Part shown: piece by piece, positions 1 through 7,463 of the stretch
How the letters are laid out: every line of letters begins with the position of its first letter
Numbering within the stretch: the first letter of the stretch is position 1
Assembly: GCA_903875045.1 (NCBI GenBank)
Contig: CAIQUS010000019.1
Coordinates: 1 to 54,466 of the forward strand
Origin: an uncultured Bacteroidales bacterium
Lineage (GTDB): Bacteria > Bacteroidota > Bacteroidia > Bacteroidales > FEN-979
Length of the DNA stretch: 54,466 nucleotides
Direction of reading: 5' to 3'
Made by a program: the position numbers and the translations under genes
The notes under the pieces: model-generated
The model's input: only the letters and a program-made list of their open reading frames with translations
Told to the model about the DNA's origin: nothing
Databases searched by the model: none

Positions 1-288
1 TTATACTGCAAAACTAAACCTGAAATTCATTATTTCAAAGAACGCAACCGATTGTTTATCAACATTTAAAATAATATTTGTTAGCATGTGCTGGATTTCA
101 AAAAAGCAAAATTAAACCAGCGAACCATATTGTTAATTACCGCATAAAACTGTTAATAACGTTAATATTTACAACTGATTAGTTACGATGTTTTTATATG
201 CACAAAGTTAAATGAATAATGATGAAATTATCCGGCAAATGGCAACAATATTTTCTATCTGGCCACTTGACTGAAGCGATAATATGGA
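1..288. other. AT-rich left edge without a supported gene
   Basis: AT-rich sequence between the window edge and the stop codon of the WG-repeat gene. The only open frame of note is a 28-codon minus-strand frame (ATG at 85-87, stop at 1-3) without a recognisable family or ribosome binding site. I see no tRNA, terminator hairpin or promoter that I can support. Confidence 0.5.
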
Positions 289-1299
289 TTAGTCTGCTTT
301 TACGAAGGGGTAAGCCTCATCGAATTGGAAAGGTACGGTGATTTTTCCGGTGAGGTCAACATAGCCCCAGGTTTTTCCATTTCTGACAGGGGCAAGCCCG
401 TTAAAAAAATCGAGGGCTTTGTCAAATTGAGGCTTGATTGCCATATTGCCTGTTTTGTCGATGTACCCCCAATTTTTTCCAACATTTACGGCAGCCATTC
501 CTTGTGAAAAATCCCGGCAATTATCATAAGTAAACGGAACGATGAGTTTACCTGTGGCATCATAAAATCCCCACTTATCCTTGTTCCTGCACCGGCCGAG
601 CCCTTCGGAAAAATTTGCTGCATGTTCGTTGACCATTGCAACAATCTCTTTTCCTGTACGATCGATAAAACCCCAGCCTTTTTTGCCTTTGGCGGGCGCC
701 ACTCCGTTGTTCATATCACGAATGTTCTCCAGGCTGGTTTTAAGCGCCCATTCTCCTGATGGGTTTACAAATCCGTAAACCCCATCGAGTGCTACGCGCC
801 CCATTCCATCACTAAAAGTTTCAGCATGCTCATATTTATCGGGAATCACATATTTTCCACTTTTATCGATGTAGCCCCACCTGGAGGAGGCCCTGGCAGC
901 GGCTCGCCCTTCGGAAAAGTTCATGCAATTTTCAAATTGTTCGTTGAAGGCCTGCTTCCCTGTTTTGTCAATATATATCCATTTGCCGGCATTACGGTCG
1001 ATGACGCGCGCAAGCCCTTCCGAAAAATCTTCTGTGCGTTTATAAACAGGTTTAATAACCCATTCTCCCGTTATGCCAATAAAACCCCAGTTATCTCCTG
1101 ATTTGGCACAGGCCAGACCTTCGGAGAAGTTATGTACATCATCAAATCCCGGTTTGATAACCCAGGTTCCTTTGGCGTCAAGAAAACCCCATTTCCCGTT
1201 TAAACTGGCACCGGCCAGGTATTGCTGTGCAACTGCAGATGAAAGGAAGATGCCGGCGAATAACAGGACGAGGATCAACGATTTAATAAATTTTTTCAT
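289..1299 (-). CDS. Secreted WG-repeat protein
   Basis: A 336-residue protein with an N-terminal signal peptide (MKK, a hydrophobic stretch, then a cleavage-like 'SAVAQQ' around residue 25). Nearly all of the rest is tandem WG repeats of about 40 residues ('WGFID..G..VI.P.FD...FSEGLA'), roughly seven copies. WG (KWG) repeats form beta-rich arrays in bacterial surface or envelope proteins whose ligands are mostly unknown. I chose the start at 1299 rather than the longer frame at 1368 because the signal peptide begins there and a good AGGAG sequence lies just upstream (1300-1306 region). It is divergent from the GH53 gene. No enzyme motif is visible, so the function is unknown; export to the periplasm or surface is inferred. 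Confidence 0.85.
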   Translation of the reverse strand: MKKFIKSLILVLLFAGIFLSSAVAQQYLAGASLNGKWGFLDAKGTWVIKPGFDDVHNFSEGLACAKSGDNWGFIGITGEWVIKPVYKRTEDFSEGLARVIDRNAGKWIYIDKTGKQAFNEQFENCMNFSEGRAAARASSRWGYIDKSGKYVIPDKYEHAETFSDGMGRVALDGVYGFVNPSGEWALKTSLENIRDMNNGVAPAKGKKGWGFIDRTGKEIVAMVNEHAANFSEGLGRCRNKDKWGFYDATGKLIVPFTYDNCRDFSQGMAAVNVGKNWGYIDKTGNMAIKPQFDKALDFFNGLAPVRNGKTWGYVDLTGKITVPFQFDEAYPFVKAD

Positions 1300-1402
1300 G
1301 GCTCCTGATTTAAGATACAACATAAAAGAATTGACAACATTTGTCATGTGACGAAACCGTTTGCGCAATCAAACACAAATAGTTACCAGACAAATAGGTG
1401 TG

Positions 1403-1432
1403 TAAATATACAAAATAGATCAAAAAGTCAAA
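1403..1432 (-). promoter_or_regulatory. Candidate promoter of the WG-repeat gene
   Basis: Read on the minus strand: TTTG (1429-1432), an 18-nt spacer, then TATATTTA (1403-1410). This matches the Bacteroidota pattern TTTG-N17-20-TAnnTTTG except for the last base. It would leave a leader of roughly 95 nt before the ATG at 1299. Confidence 0.3.
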
Positions 1433-1522
1433 TACAGGGGCAAATATTTATTATTTATTTCAGGCCTCAAATGCCAAAACCTCCTTTCAAGGCTTTTTAA
1501 ACCAGCGGTCATTATTTTTTAC

Positions 1523-1554
1523 CCTGGAATTTGGAATTTGGAGCCTGGATTTTA
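1523..1554. repeat. Short GGAATTT tandem repeat
   Basis: The sequence alternates CTGGAATTT, GGAATTT, GGAGC and CTGGATTTT. Such low-complexity intergenic strings occur in Bacteroidota genomes. No function can be assigned from this copy. Confidence 0.4.
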
Positions 1555-1571
1555 AAATAGGAATAATTGGC

Positions 1572-1602
1572 TTTGTTTGGAAAGGGAGAATGGTTATCTT
1601 TG
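1572..1602 (+). promoter_or_regulatory. Bacteroidota-type promoter of the GH53 gene
   Basis: TTTG at 1572-1575, a 19-nt spacer, then TATCTTTG at 1595-1602, a full match to TTTG-N19-TAnnTTTG. Transcription would begin near 1608-1610, giving a leader of about 15 nt before the ATG at 1624 and excluding use of much more upstream starts. Confidence 0.6.
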
Positions 1603-1623
1603 TTATGAACAAATCCTGTGTAT

Positions 1624-2928
1624 ATGTCAAAATATTCAATTTTACGTCCTTTAAACCTGGCATGGGCATTATGTATCCTTGTTTATATATTTTCCCTCGG
1701 GCAATCTTTGAACGCGCAATTTGTGAGAGGCGCCGATATTGGCTGGCTGGAGCAAATGGAAGCTACAGGGTATAAATTCAAAGACAGTACCGGAACCGAA
1801 AAAAATTGCCTTCAGATACTGAAAGAAAAAGGGATCAATACGGTCCGGTTACGCGTATGGGTCAATCCGTCGGGCGATAAGGTGAGTGGCCACTGCAGTA
1901 AAAACGAAGTCGTTACCATGGCCATCAGGGCAAAAGAGATGGGAATGAGGGTGATGATCGACTTCCATTACAGTGATTCGTGGGCCGATCCGGGGAAGCA
2001 GAACAAGCCTGCTGCCTGGGCATCCCACACATTCAGCCAATTGCTGACAGATGTTTACAATCATACCTTTGACGTGCTGGATACCCTGAAAAAAAGTGGT
2101 GTTACTCCTTCATGGGCGCAAATTGGCAATGAGATCCCCGGAGGGATGCTCTGGCCCGACGGAAGCACTGGCAACTGGGCACAATTGGCACAACTGCTCA
2201 ACAAAGGATATGATGCCGCCAAGGCGGTTGACAGTTCAATAAAAGTGATAGTTCACCTGGATCAGGGTAATGATAACAGCAGGTTCAGAACCTTTTTTGA
2301 TAATGCAAAAAGCCGGGGGGTACGGTATGATATCATCGGTTTGTCGTATTATCCCTTCTGGTTGGGAACAGATTATAAGGTGACCATCAACAACCTGGGA
2401 AATAACCTGAATGACATGGTTTCGCGGTATGGAAAAGAGGTGATGGTCGTTGAAGTAGGGGGCGATTACACAAAAGTTCAGAACACGTATAATATGCTTG
2501 TGGCTGTGATTGAAAAAGTTATCGCAGTACCTGGCAACAAAGGGCTGGGTGTAATTTACTGGGAACCCGAGGGTGAAAAAAGCTGGAGCGGATACCAGCT
2601 AAGCTGTTGGGGATCTGATGGCAAGCCAACAGCGGCGCTTAATGCATTTCTGACGCATAGCACAGGATTAAATATCATAAACAGGTCTTCGGAATTTCGT
2701 TTTTATCCAAATCCCTGTTTCGGAGGATTGCTAAACTTTGAATTCGCTGCCCCTGCCGGTGTACATCAGGTGAGGATATTTGACCTGACCGGCAGGTTGC
2801 GAAAACAACGAACAATGCTCAATTTGCAAAAGGATTCGATCGAAATCGATTTGGTGTCCGGGATCTACCTGGTAAATGTTGATGCCGGAATACCATCAAG
2901 ATTCGAAAAACTCGTTGTCAGAGAGTGA
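1624..2928 (+). CDS. Arabinogalactan endo-beta-1,4-galactanase (GH53), T9SS-exported
   Basis: A 434-residue secreted glycoside hydrolase of family 53, which cleaves beta-1,4-galactan side chains of type I arabinogalactan or pectin. After an N-terminal hydrophobic signal segment comes the typical start 'RGADIGWLEQME'. Next are the TIM-barrel motifs 'TVRLRVWVNP' and 'DFHYSDSWADPGKQ', the acid/base glutamate E170 in 'QIGNEI' and the probable nucleophile E277 in 'VVEVGGDY'. The C-terminal ~75 residues are a type A T9SS sorting domain ('FYPNPCFGG' ... 'GIYLVNV'), so the enzyme is probably released or anchored at the cell surface. I chose ATG 1624 over the GTG at 1618 because the promoter lies close upstream. 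It stands alone: no SusC/SusD pair adjoins it, so it is not in a classical PUL here. Confidence 0.92.
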   Translation: MSKYSILRPLNLAWALCILVYIFSLGQSLNAQFVRGADIGWLEQMEATGYKFKDSTGTEKNCLQILKEKGINTVRLRVWVNPSGDKVSGHCSKNEVVTMAIRAKEMGMRVMIDFHYSDSWADPGKQNKPAAWASHTFSQLLTDVYNHTFDVLDTLKKSGVTPSWAQIGNEIPGGMLWPDGSTGNWAQLAQLLNKGYDAAKAVDSSIKVIVHLDQGNDNSRFRTFFDNAKSRGVRYDIIGLSYYPFWLGTDYKVTINNLGNNLNDMVSRYGKEVMVVEVGGDYTKVQNTYNMLVAVIEKVIAVPGNKGLGVIYWEPEGEKSWSGYQLSCWGSDGKPTAALNAFLTHSTGLNIINRSSEFRFYPNPCFGGLLNFEFAAPAGVHQVRIFDLTGRLRKQRTMLNLQKDSIEIDLVSGIYLVNVDAGIPSRFEKLVVRE

Positions 2929-2959
2929 GTCAGCGATTGTATCCTGAAAAAGAGTTACC

Positions 2960-3043
2960 TTACGTAAGAATGATATAAAGTATCATTGCAAGCCCAATGG
3001 ATCCGATGATCCACCATTTGTGTTTGTTAAGTGTTTCTAACAT
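2960..3043 (-). CDS. 27-residue single-TM microprotein downstream of gadC
   Basis: An ATG at 3041-3043 opens a 27-codon frame ending in TAA at 2960-2962. It encodes a short polar, basic N-terminus (MLETLNKHK) followed by WW and an uninterrupted hydrophobic stretch of about 16 residues, ending ILT. This is the layout of a small N-in, single-span membrane protein. It starts 18 nt after the gadC stop codon on the same strand, so it would be the last cistron of the gad operon. No Shine-Dalgarno is obvious, as for the neighbouring genes. I do not recognise a named family. A role as accessory subunit or regulator of the antiporter is inference only. The stop codon lies in a 10-bp palindrome (CTTACGTAAG, 2959-2968). 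Confidence 0.5.
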   Translation of the reverse strand: MLETLNKHKWWIIGSIGLAMILYIILT

Positions 3044-3061
3044 AGTAGTTTAAGTTTGTGT

Positions 3062-4492
3062 TTATTTTTTTCCTGATATAATTATAAATGGCAAAACGGT
3101 AAAAAGCACTGTGCCTCCAAAAACCAGTCCGACATATTCGAGTGGACTTCCCACAGGAAGTTGTGAAGGTGGGAAGAAAGAAACAATAAATGCAAAAAGT
3201 ACTGCCAGGAAACCGATTCCTGCAATGGCCCACATTCCCGTATTCCCCCCCGGAACTTTAAACGACCGCTGAAGGTTTGGTTGTGTATAGCGCAAACGAA
3301 TGCCGGCAGCATACATGAACAAATACATAATCAGATAGAGCCCGATGGTCAAAGCGCCTAATAAAAAGAAAGCCACACTTACATTTGGAATGATAAAATA
3401 GATGGAGGAGAGAAGTGTAACAATCAACCCCTGAATGATAAGAATGTTTTGCTGAATGCCTTTCTTGTTAACTTTGGCGAGACTTGCGGGTAATAACCCG
3501 TCTTTGGCAGTCCACAATAAACCGCGGCTCGGACCGGCTATCCAGGAGATGACGCTGCCTAAAACACCAAACGCCATTAACACACAAACCACCGGCAGCA
3601 GCCATTTCATGCCCATGCTGATAAAGAGGTTCTCGAAAGTTTGCATCAATCCGGATTGCAAAGTAATCTGGCTTTCCGGTAAAACCACTGCGACTGCCAA
3701 TGACCCTAAAATCTGGAGAAAGAAAATCAGTGCGGCGGCAAAAAGAAGAACTTTCGGAAATTGTTTCGATGGATTTTTTAATTCGTTGGCATGAACAGCC
3801 TGAACTTCAATTCCGGCAAAAATCAAAATTACCGCAGCCAGAAAAGTAACATTGTCAAGACTGGTGATATGAGGAAACCAACGAGGATGGGAGATTCCGT
3901 CAACTAAGTATGCAGAAGTAACATCAACATTGCTGGGGTGCAGAAATGCGAGCGGGTTTCCCTGTGCAATGAAAATAATTGTGAAAATGATCAGAACCGC
4001 ACCCGGGATGATGGTTCCAAGTAAGAACCCATAGCTGGCGATTTTTGACATGAGTTGTGACCCGTTTAATGTAATAATGGTTGATATCCAGTATACAACG
4101 ATACAGAAGATTCCAACATAGGTGCCATTGTTGCTTAATTCGGGTTTTCCGATCATGTAGGCAATGATGGCAGCGGCAAACCCAAGAAGGATAGGGTAAT
4201 ACACTACATTTTGGATCCATTGCAACCAGATGGCCAGAAAGCCAAATTTTTTGTTGAATGCTTCTTTCACCCAAGTGTAAACACCCCCGCCAATACTGCC
4301 AAATGCACCGCCGAGTTCGGCGGAAACCATCGATGCGGGAATTAAAAACAGGATTGTGCCGAACAGCACATAAAAAAACATTGTTAACTCTTCGATGGCC
4401 ATGAATGATAAACCACGCAGACTAAATACAGCGGCACCCGTCATAAAAACGAGACGGGTGGTTGTAATATTTGGACTTTTTGTTGTTTCCAT
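3062..4492 (-). CDS. gadC: Glutamate/GABA antiporter, GadC-type APC transporter
   Basis: A 476-residue, about 12-TM membrane protein of the amino acid-polyamine-organocation superfamily. The first helix carries 'FSLRGLSFMAIEELTMFFY', followed by 'GGAFGSIGGGVYTWVKEAF', both characteristic of the GadC/YjeM branch. It would import glutamate and export GABA, so that the decarboxylase reaction next door removes a cytoplasmic proton per cycle. The start lies 27 nt after the gadB stop codon, which supports one operon. The chain ends directly after the last hydrophobic segment ('FIIISGKK'). E. coli GadC (511 aa) has about 40 further residues that plug the channel at neutral pH, and these are missing here. 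An exchanger for another amino acid cannot be excluded, but the context makes glutamate/GABA by far the likeliest. Confidence 0.88.
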   Translation of the reverse strand: METTKSPNITTTRLVFMTGAAVFSLRGLSFMAIEELTMFFYVLFGTILFLIPASMVSAELGGAFGSIGGGVYTWVKEAFNKKFGFLAIWLQWIQNVVYYPILLGFAAAIIAYMIGKPELSNNGTYVGIFCIVVYWISTIITLNGSQLMSKIASYGFLLGTIIPGAVLIIFTIIFIAQGNPLAFLHPSNVDVTSAYLVDGISHPRWFPHITSLDNVTFLAAVILIFAGIEVQAVHANELKNPSKQFPKVLLFAAALIFFLQILGSLAVAVVLPESQITLQSGLMQTFENLFISMGMKWLLPVVCVLMAFGVLGSVISWIAGPSRGLLWTAKDGLLPASLAKVNKKGIQQNILIIQGLIVTLLSSIYFIIPNVSVAFFLLGALTIGLYLIMYLFMYAAGIRLRYTQPNLQRSFKVPGGNTGMWAIAGIGFLAVLFAFIVSFFPPSQLPVGSPLEYVGLVFGGTVLFTVLPFIIISGKK

Positions 4493-4519
4493 TTATAAAT
4501 TCTTTATTGACAGGTTGAA

Positions 4520-5914
4520 TTAGTTGTGATTAAAGCCATTACCATCTTCGGCGTCCTTTGAACCACTGACCGGATGTTTTTCGAACCATTTGATTGCTCG
4601 TTCGAAATCAGCCAGCAAAAGGTCGGCCATGTCGCGGCTGAAACCATGACGGATCAACACCCGTTGCACCACCAGATCCTCGCGATTTTCCGGCATGGAA
4701 TAAGAAGCAATCTGCCAGCCTCTGCTGCGCAAACGGTCTGATAAATCATACAATGTGAACCCGACCTTTGCATCTTTTTTCAATGTCCAGCACGCACCGG
4801 GAAGAGCTCCCTGGCCGTCGTAGATGATATCAAAAACATTCAACTTATCAAGTTTTCTGGCAATATAGGTCGCATGATCGGCACAACTCTGCTGAATTCT
4901 GCGATACCCCTCTTTCCCTAAGCGCAGGAAGTTATAATATTGGGCAACGATCTGCCCCCCGGGCCGCGAAAAATTGAGTGCGAAGGTAGGCATGTTCCCG
5001 CCCAGATAGTTGACATTGAAAACCAATCCTTCGGGTAAATCAGATTTTTCACGCCAGATAACCCAGCCAACACCCAGTGGGGATAAACCGAATTTATGGC
5101 CGGAAGTATTAATGGATTTTACCCTGGGTAAGCGGAAATCCCACACAAGTTCGGGGGTCAGGAATGGGGCGACAAAACCACCACTGGCAGCATCCACATG
5201 AAGGGGAATGTCAAGGCCGGTCGTTTTTTGCAATTCATCCAGGGCATCATTGATTGATTTTACATCTTCGTATTGACAAGTGAAAGTAACCCCGAGGGTT
5301 GGTACTACTCCAATGGTGTTTTCATCACAACGTTTGATAACTTCTTCTGCATTCATCAGTAACCGCCCGTGTTCCATTGGAATTTGCCGTAATTCGACAT
5401 CGAAATAACGCGCAAATTTCTCCCAGCATACCTGAACGGGGCCGGTTATCAGATTTGGTTTTGAAGTGTCTTTGCCGGCTGCTTTCATCTTGTCACGCCA
5501 ACGCCATTTCATGGCCAAACCTCCGCACATGGCTGCTTCGCTTGATCCTGTTGTAGAACAGCCTATGGTGTTTTTACTTTTAGGAGAATTCCATAAATCT
5601 GCCAGCATGTGTACACAACGTTCTTCTATGGCTGCGGTTTGTGGATATTCATCTTTATCGATCATGTTTTTGTCCAAACACTCATCCATCAATTTATGAA
5701 TACTGTTATCAAGCCATGTGGAACAAAAAGTGGCCAGATTCAACCTTGAGTTCCCGTCGATCATCAGTTCATCATGAATAATGGAATAAACATCATCGCT
5801 GTTACTTTCCTTTGCCGGAATCTTGAATTTGGGGACACTGATGCGTAAATCGGCTGAAGTATAAATATCTTCATCCATCCGGGCCATGAGTTTTTCTTTT
5901 TCGTGTAGCGCCAT
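4520..5914 (-). CDS. gadB: Glutamate decarboxylase (PLP-dependent)
   Basis: 464 residues, collinear with E. coli GadB (466 aa). It converts L-glutamate plus a proton to GABA and CO2 in the cytoplasm. The PLP-binding lysine is K274 in '[15 protein letters not shown]'. '[13 protein letters not shown]' supplies the aspartate facing the pyridine nitrogen, and '[12 protein letters not shown]' the phosphate/substrate loop. The N-terminal region differs from E. coli in the first ~30 residues. The protein ends in Asn-His-Asn, so a penultimate histidine (H463) is present. In E. coli the penultimate His465 closes the active site at neutral pH, so pH autoinhibition may be kept (inference). It is second in the operon after the porin, 47 nt downstream of it, and is followed by gadC. 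Confidence 0.95.
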   Translation of the reverse strand: MALHEKEKLMARMDEDIYTSADLRISVPKFKIPAKESNSDDVYSIIHDELMIDGNSRLNLATFCSTWLDNSIHKLMDECLDKNMIDKDEYPQTAAIEERCVHMLADLWNSPKSKNTIGCSTTGSSEAAMCGGLAMKWRWRDKMKAAGKDTSKPNLITGPVQVCWEKFARYFDVELRQIPMEHGRLLMNAEEVIKRCDENTIGVVPTLGVTFTCQYEDVKSINDALDELQKTTGLDIPLHVDAASGGFVAPFLTPELVWDFRLPRVKSINTSGHKFGLSPLGVGWVIWREKSDLPEGLVFNVNYLGGNMPTFALNFSRPGGQIVAQYYNFLRLGKEGYRRIQQSCADHATYIARKLDKLNVFDIIYDGQGALPGACWTLKKDAKVGFTLYDLSDRLRSRGWQIASYSMPENREDLVVQRVLIRHGFSRDMADLLLADFERAIKWFEKHPVSGSKDAEDGNGFNHN

Positions 5915-5961
5915 AATAAAGTTGTTTTAGTAGTAGGTTCGTTGTATATAAATTTGCAAGG

Positions 5962-7275
5962 CTAAATTTTCGCAAAGAAAGTGAGCTGAAACCTGAGCGC
6001 ATTTCTGATCTGGTTATCAGCATCCCTTCTGTTTCCATAGAGTACCTCAAAGCCAAATTTGAAATTATTATTGGGGTAATAAATTAAATTGGTCGATGCA
6101 TAGCTTGTACTTTTAATGGTACCTGGCTCAGGAAAATTTTTATTTTCCCCCATAGTGACGTACCCCCCTCCCAAAGCGGTGCTTAGTTTTGAAGACCACC
6201 AGTGGTTATAATAAGCAAAGAAATTCAATTGATTAGCGGTAGATAATTTGTTGGTGTCACTTTTATTCACGAATGCATCATAACCCATTCCGCCCAGATC
6301 ATTGTTGTATTTCCCGAAACCGGTACCACCGGTTGCCTGAAAATTGATGTTATCCAATTTAGATACCTGAATCGAGCCGGTAAAATTCAGGGCAAATCCA
6401 AAGGTGTTTTTCAGGTTGCCATCATCGGAATAATATGAAATCGGATGCACCAGTGTAGCAAGACGTAAATGGCTGGCTCCTTTATGGAATTGTTGTTCAA
6501 AACTCATTGTAAAGTCAGGAAAAACGTTTTTTGAACGCCAGGTCAAAGGGAGGGTAACGTCACTGCCTGGTGCTTCAAGGGAAAATGCCATGTTGTTCGA
6601 TTTCCCGGTATTAAAAGAAAATCTGATTTGTATCTGCCGGATGCTGATGGTTGCATTGGGACCCTCGAAATCAAGAATATCAGGAAAGTTATTGTTGTCC
6701 ATAAAGTTACTCCAGTACTGACCAGCTCCCCAGTTTTTGAATGTTACATAGGCATGTCGCAATCGCGGGGTGGTGTTCCCGTTACTCCCCTCAAAATCAA
6801 ACTCCAGCAGGGTGGTAAAACTATTATCTGCATTATTGCCTTTAAACGAAAGACGCGAAGGCCGAACACTAAAGTTTGTCAGGTTTTCCGATCCCTGAGC
6901 AGGATTCATTTCGATAGAGGAGGTGGTGAAAGAATATTTGTCGCCCATCGGGTTCATATCATGGATGAGATCAGTTTCGATAAATCCACCGATACTCAGG
7001 GTGATGCCTTTGATACCGGAAATTACCACTCCCGAAAAAGAGTTGTTTTCTATTTCATTTCTGGATGAGGGATGGGTTTTTTTAAGTAATTTGATATACA
7101 GAGAATCCTGAGCAGCTAACTTCTTTTCCAAAACATCAACCCGCGATTTCAGTTTATCAGTCTCCGGATCCTGTGCAAAGGCATTTAAAAAAAACAGCAT
7201 GAAAAAGAACACAACTGTTGTACTGAATATCGCCGGTTTGAACTGGTGACAAATGGTGATGGCAAAGGATTTCAT
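5962..7275 (-). CDS. DcaP-like outer-membrane porin, first gene of gad operon
   Basis: A 437-residue outer-membrane protein. A signal peptide (hydrophobic residues ~17-33, cleavage-like 'NAFAQD') precedes a short coiled coil ('TDKLKSRVDVLEKKLAAQDSL'-like heptads, ~37-58). A beta-barrel follows, beginning 'SGIKGITLSIGGFIETDL', with 'RPSRLSFKG', 'LLEFDFEGSNGN' and 'LRHAYVTFKNWGAGQYWSNF' motifs and ending in Leu-Thr-Phe-Phe-Ala-Lys-Ile. N-terminal coiled coil plus these barrel motifs is the layout of DcaP-like trimeric porins, which pass small anionic substrates including dicarboxylates. Leading the gadB-gadC operon, it plausibly lets glutamate in or GABA out across the outer membrane. That role is inferred from position. 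Confidence 0.8.
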   Translation of the reverse strand: MKSFAITICHQFKPAIFSTTVVFFFMLFFLNAFAQDPETDKLKSRVDVLEKKLAAQDSLYIKLLKKTHPSSRNEIENNSFSGVVISGIKGITLSIGGFIETDLIHDMNPMGDKYSFTTSSIEMNPAQGSENLTNFSVRPSRLSFKGNNADNSFTTLLEFDFEGSNGNTTPRLRHAYVTFKNWGAGQYWSNFMDNNNFPDILDFEGPNATISIRQIQIRFSFNTGKSNNMAFSLEAPGSDVTLPLTWRSKNVFPDFTMSFEQQFHKGASHLRLATLVHPISYYSDDGNLKNTFGFALNFTGSIQVSKLDNINFQATGGTGFGKYNNDLGGMGYDAFVNKSDTNKLSTANQLNFFAYYNHWWSSKLSTALGGGYVTMGENKNFPEPGTIKSTSYASTNLIYYPNNNFKFGFEVLYGNRRDADNQIRNALRFQLTFFAKI

Positions 7276-7463
7276 GGGAGCATTGTAAATTCCGGAACGG
7301 CTAAGTTAGATTTTAATAATGGATTATTCGTTAAAAAAAAAGAAAAATAATAGTTAAAAAACCAGCGGACATGAATTTTTTATAGGATGAAATAAAATGA
7401 GAAGATAGAGAGTATCTTTTTTTATCTTTACACAAGCTGAATTGCAGGGAAAAATCAGGAAGC
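7276..7463. other. Divergent intergenic region
   Basis: 188 bp between the porin gene (-) and the ABC exporter gene (+), very AT-rich with A and T runs. It contains a second copy of the ACCAGCGG-type motif (7361-7380) and, before the ABC gene, a TATCTTTA (7423-7430) resembling a -7 box but with no matching -33 element. An AGGA stands 6 nt before the ABC gene ATG. Confidence 0.4.

Larger units (their letters stand above)
1300..1623. other. Divergent intergenic region
   Basis: 324 bp between the WG-repeat gene (-) and the GH53 gene (+). It holds a candidate promoter for each gene, listed separately. It also holds a short tandem repeat built on GGAATTT (1523-1554) and one copy of a motif beginning ACCAGCGG (1501-1520) that recurs at 7361-7380. 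No small gene or RNA is recognisable. Confidence 0.5.

Noticed and set aside
1-87. 28-codon minus-strand frame at the window edge
   Set aside because: Too short, no ribosome binding site or recognised family. It begins after an in-frame stop, so it is not the tail of a longer gene.
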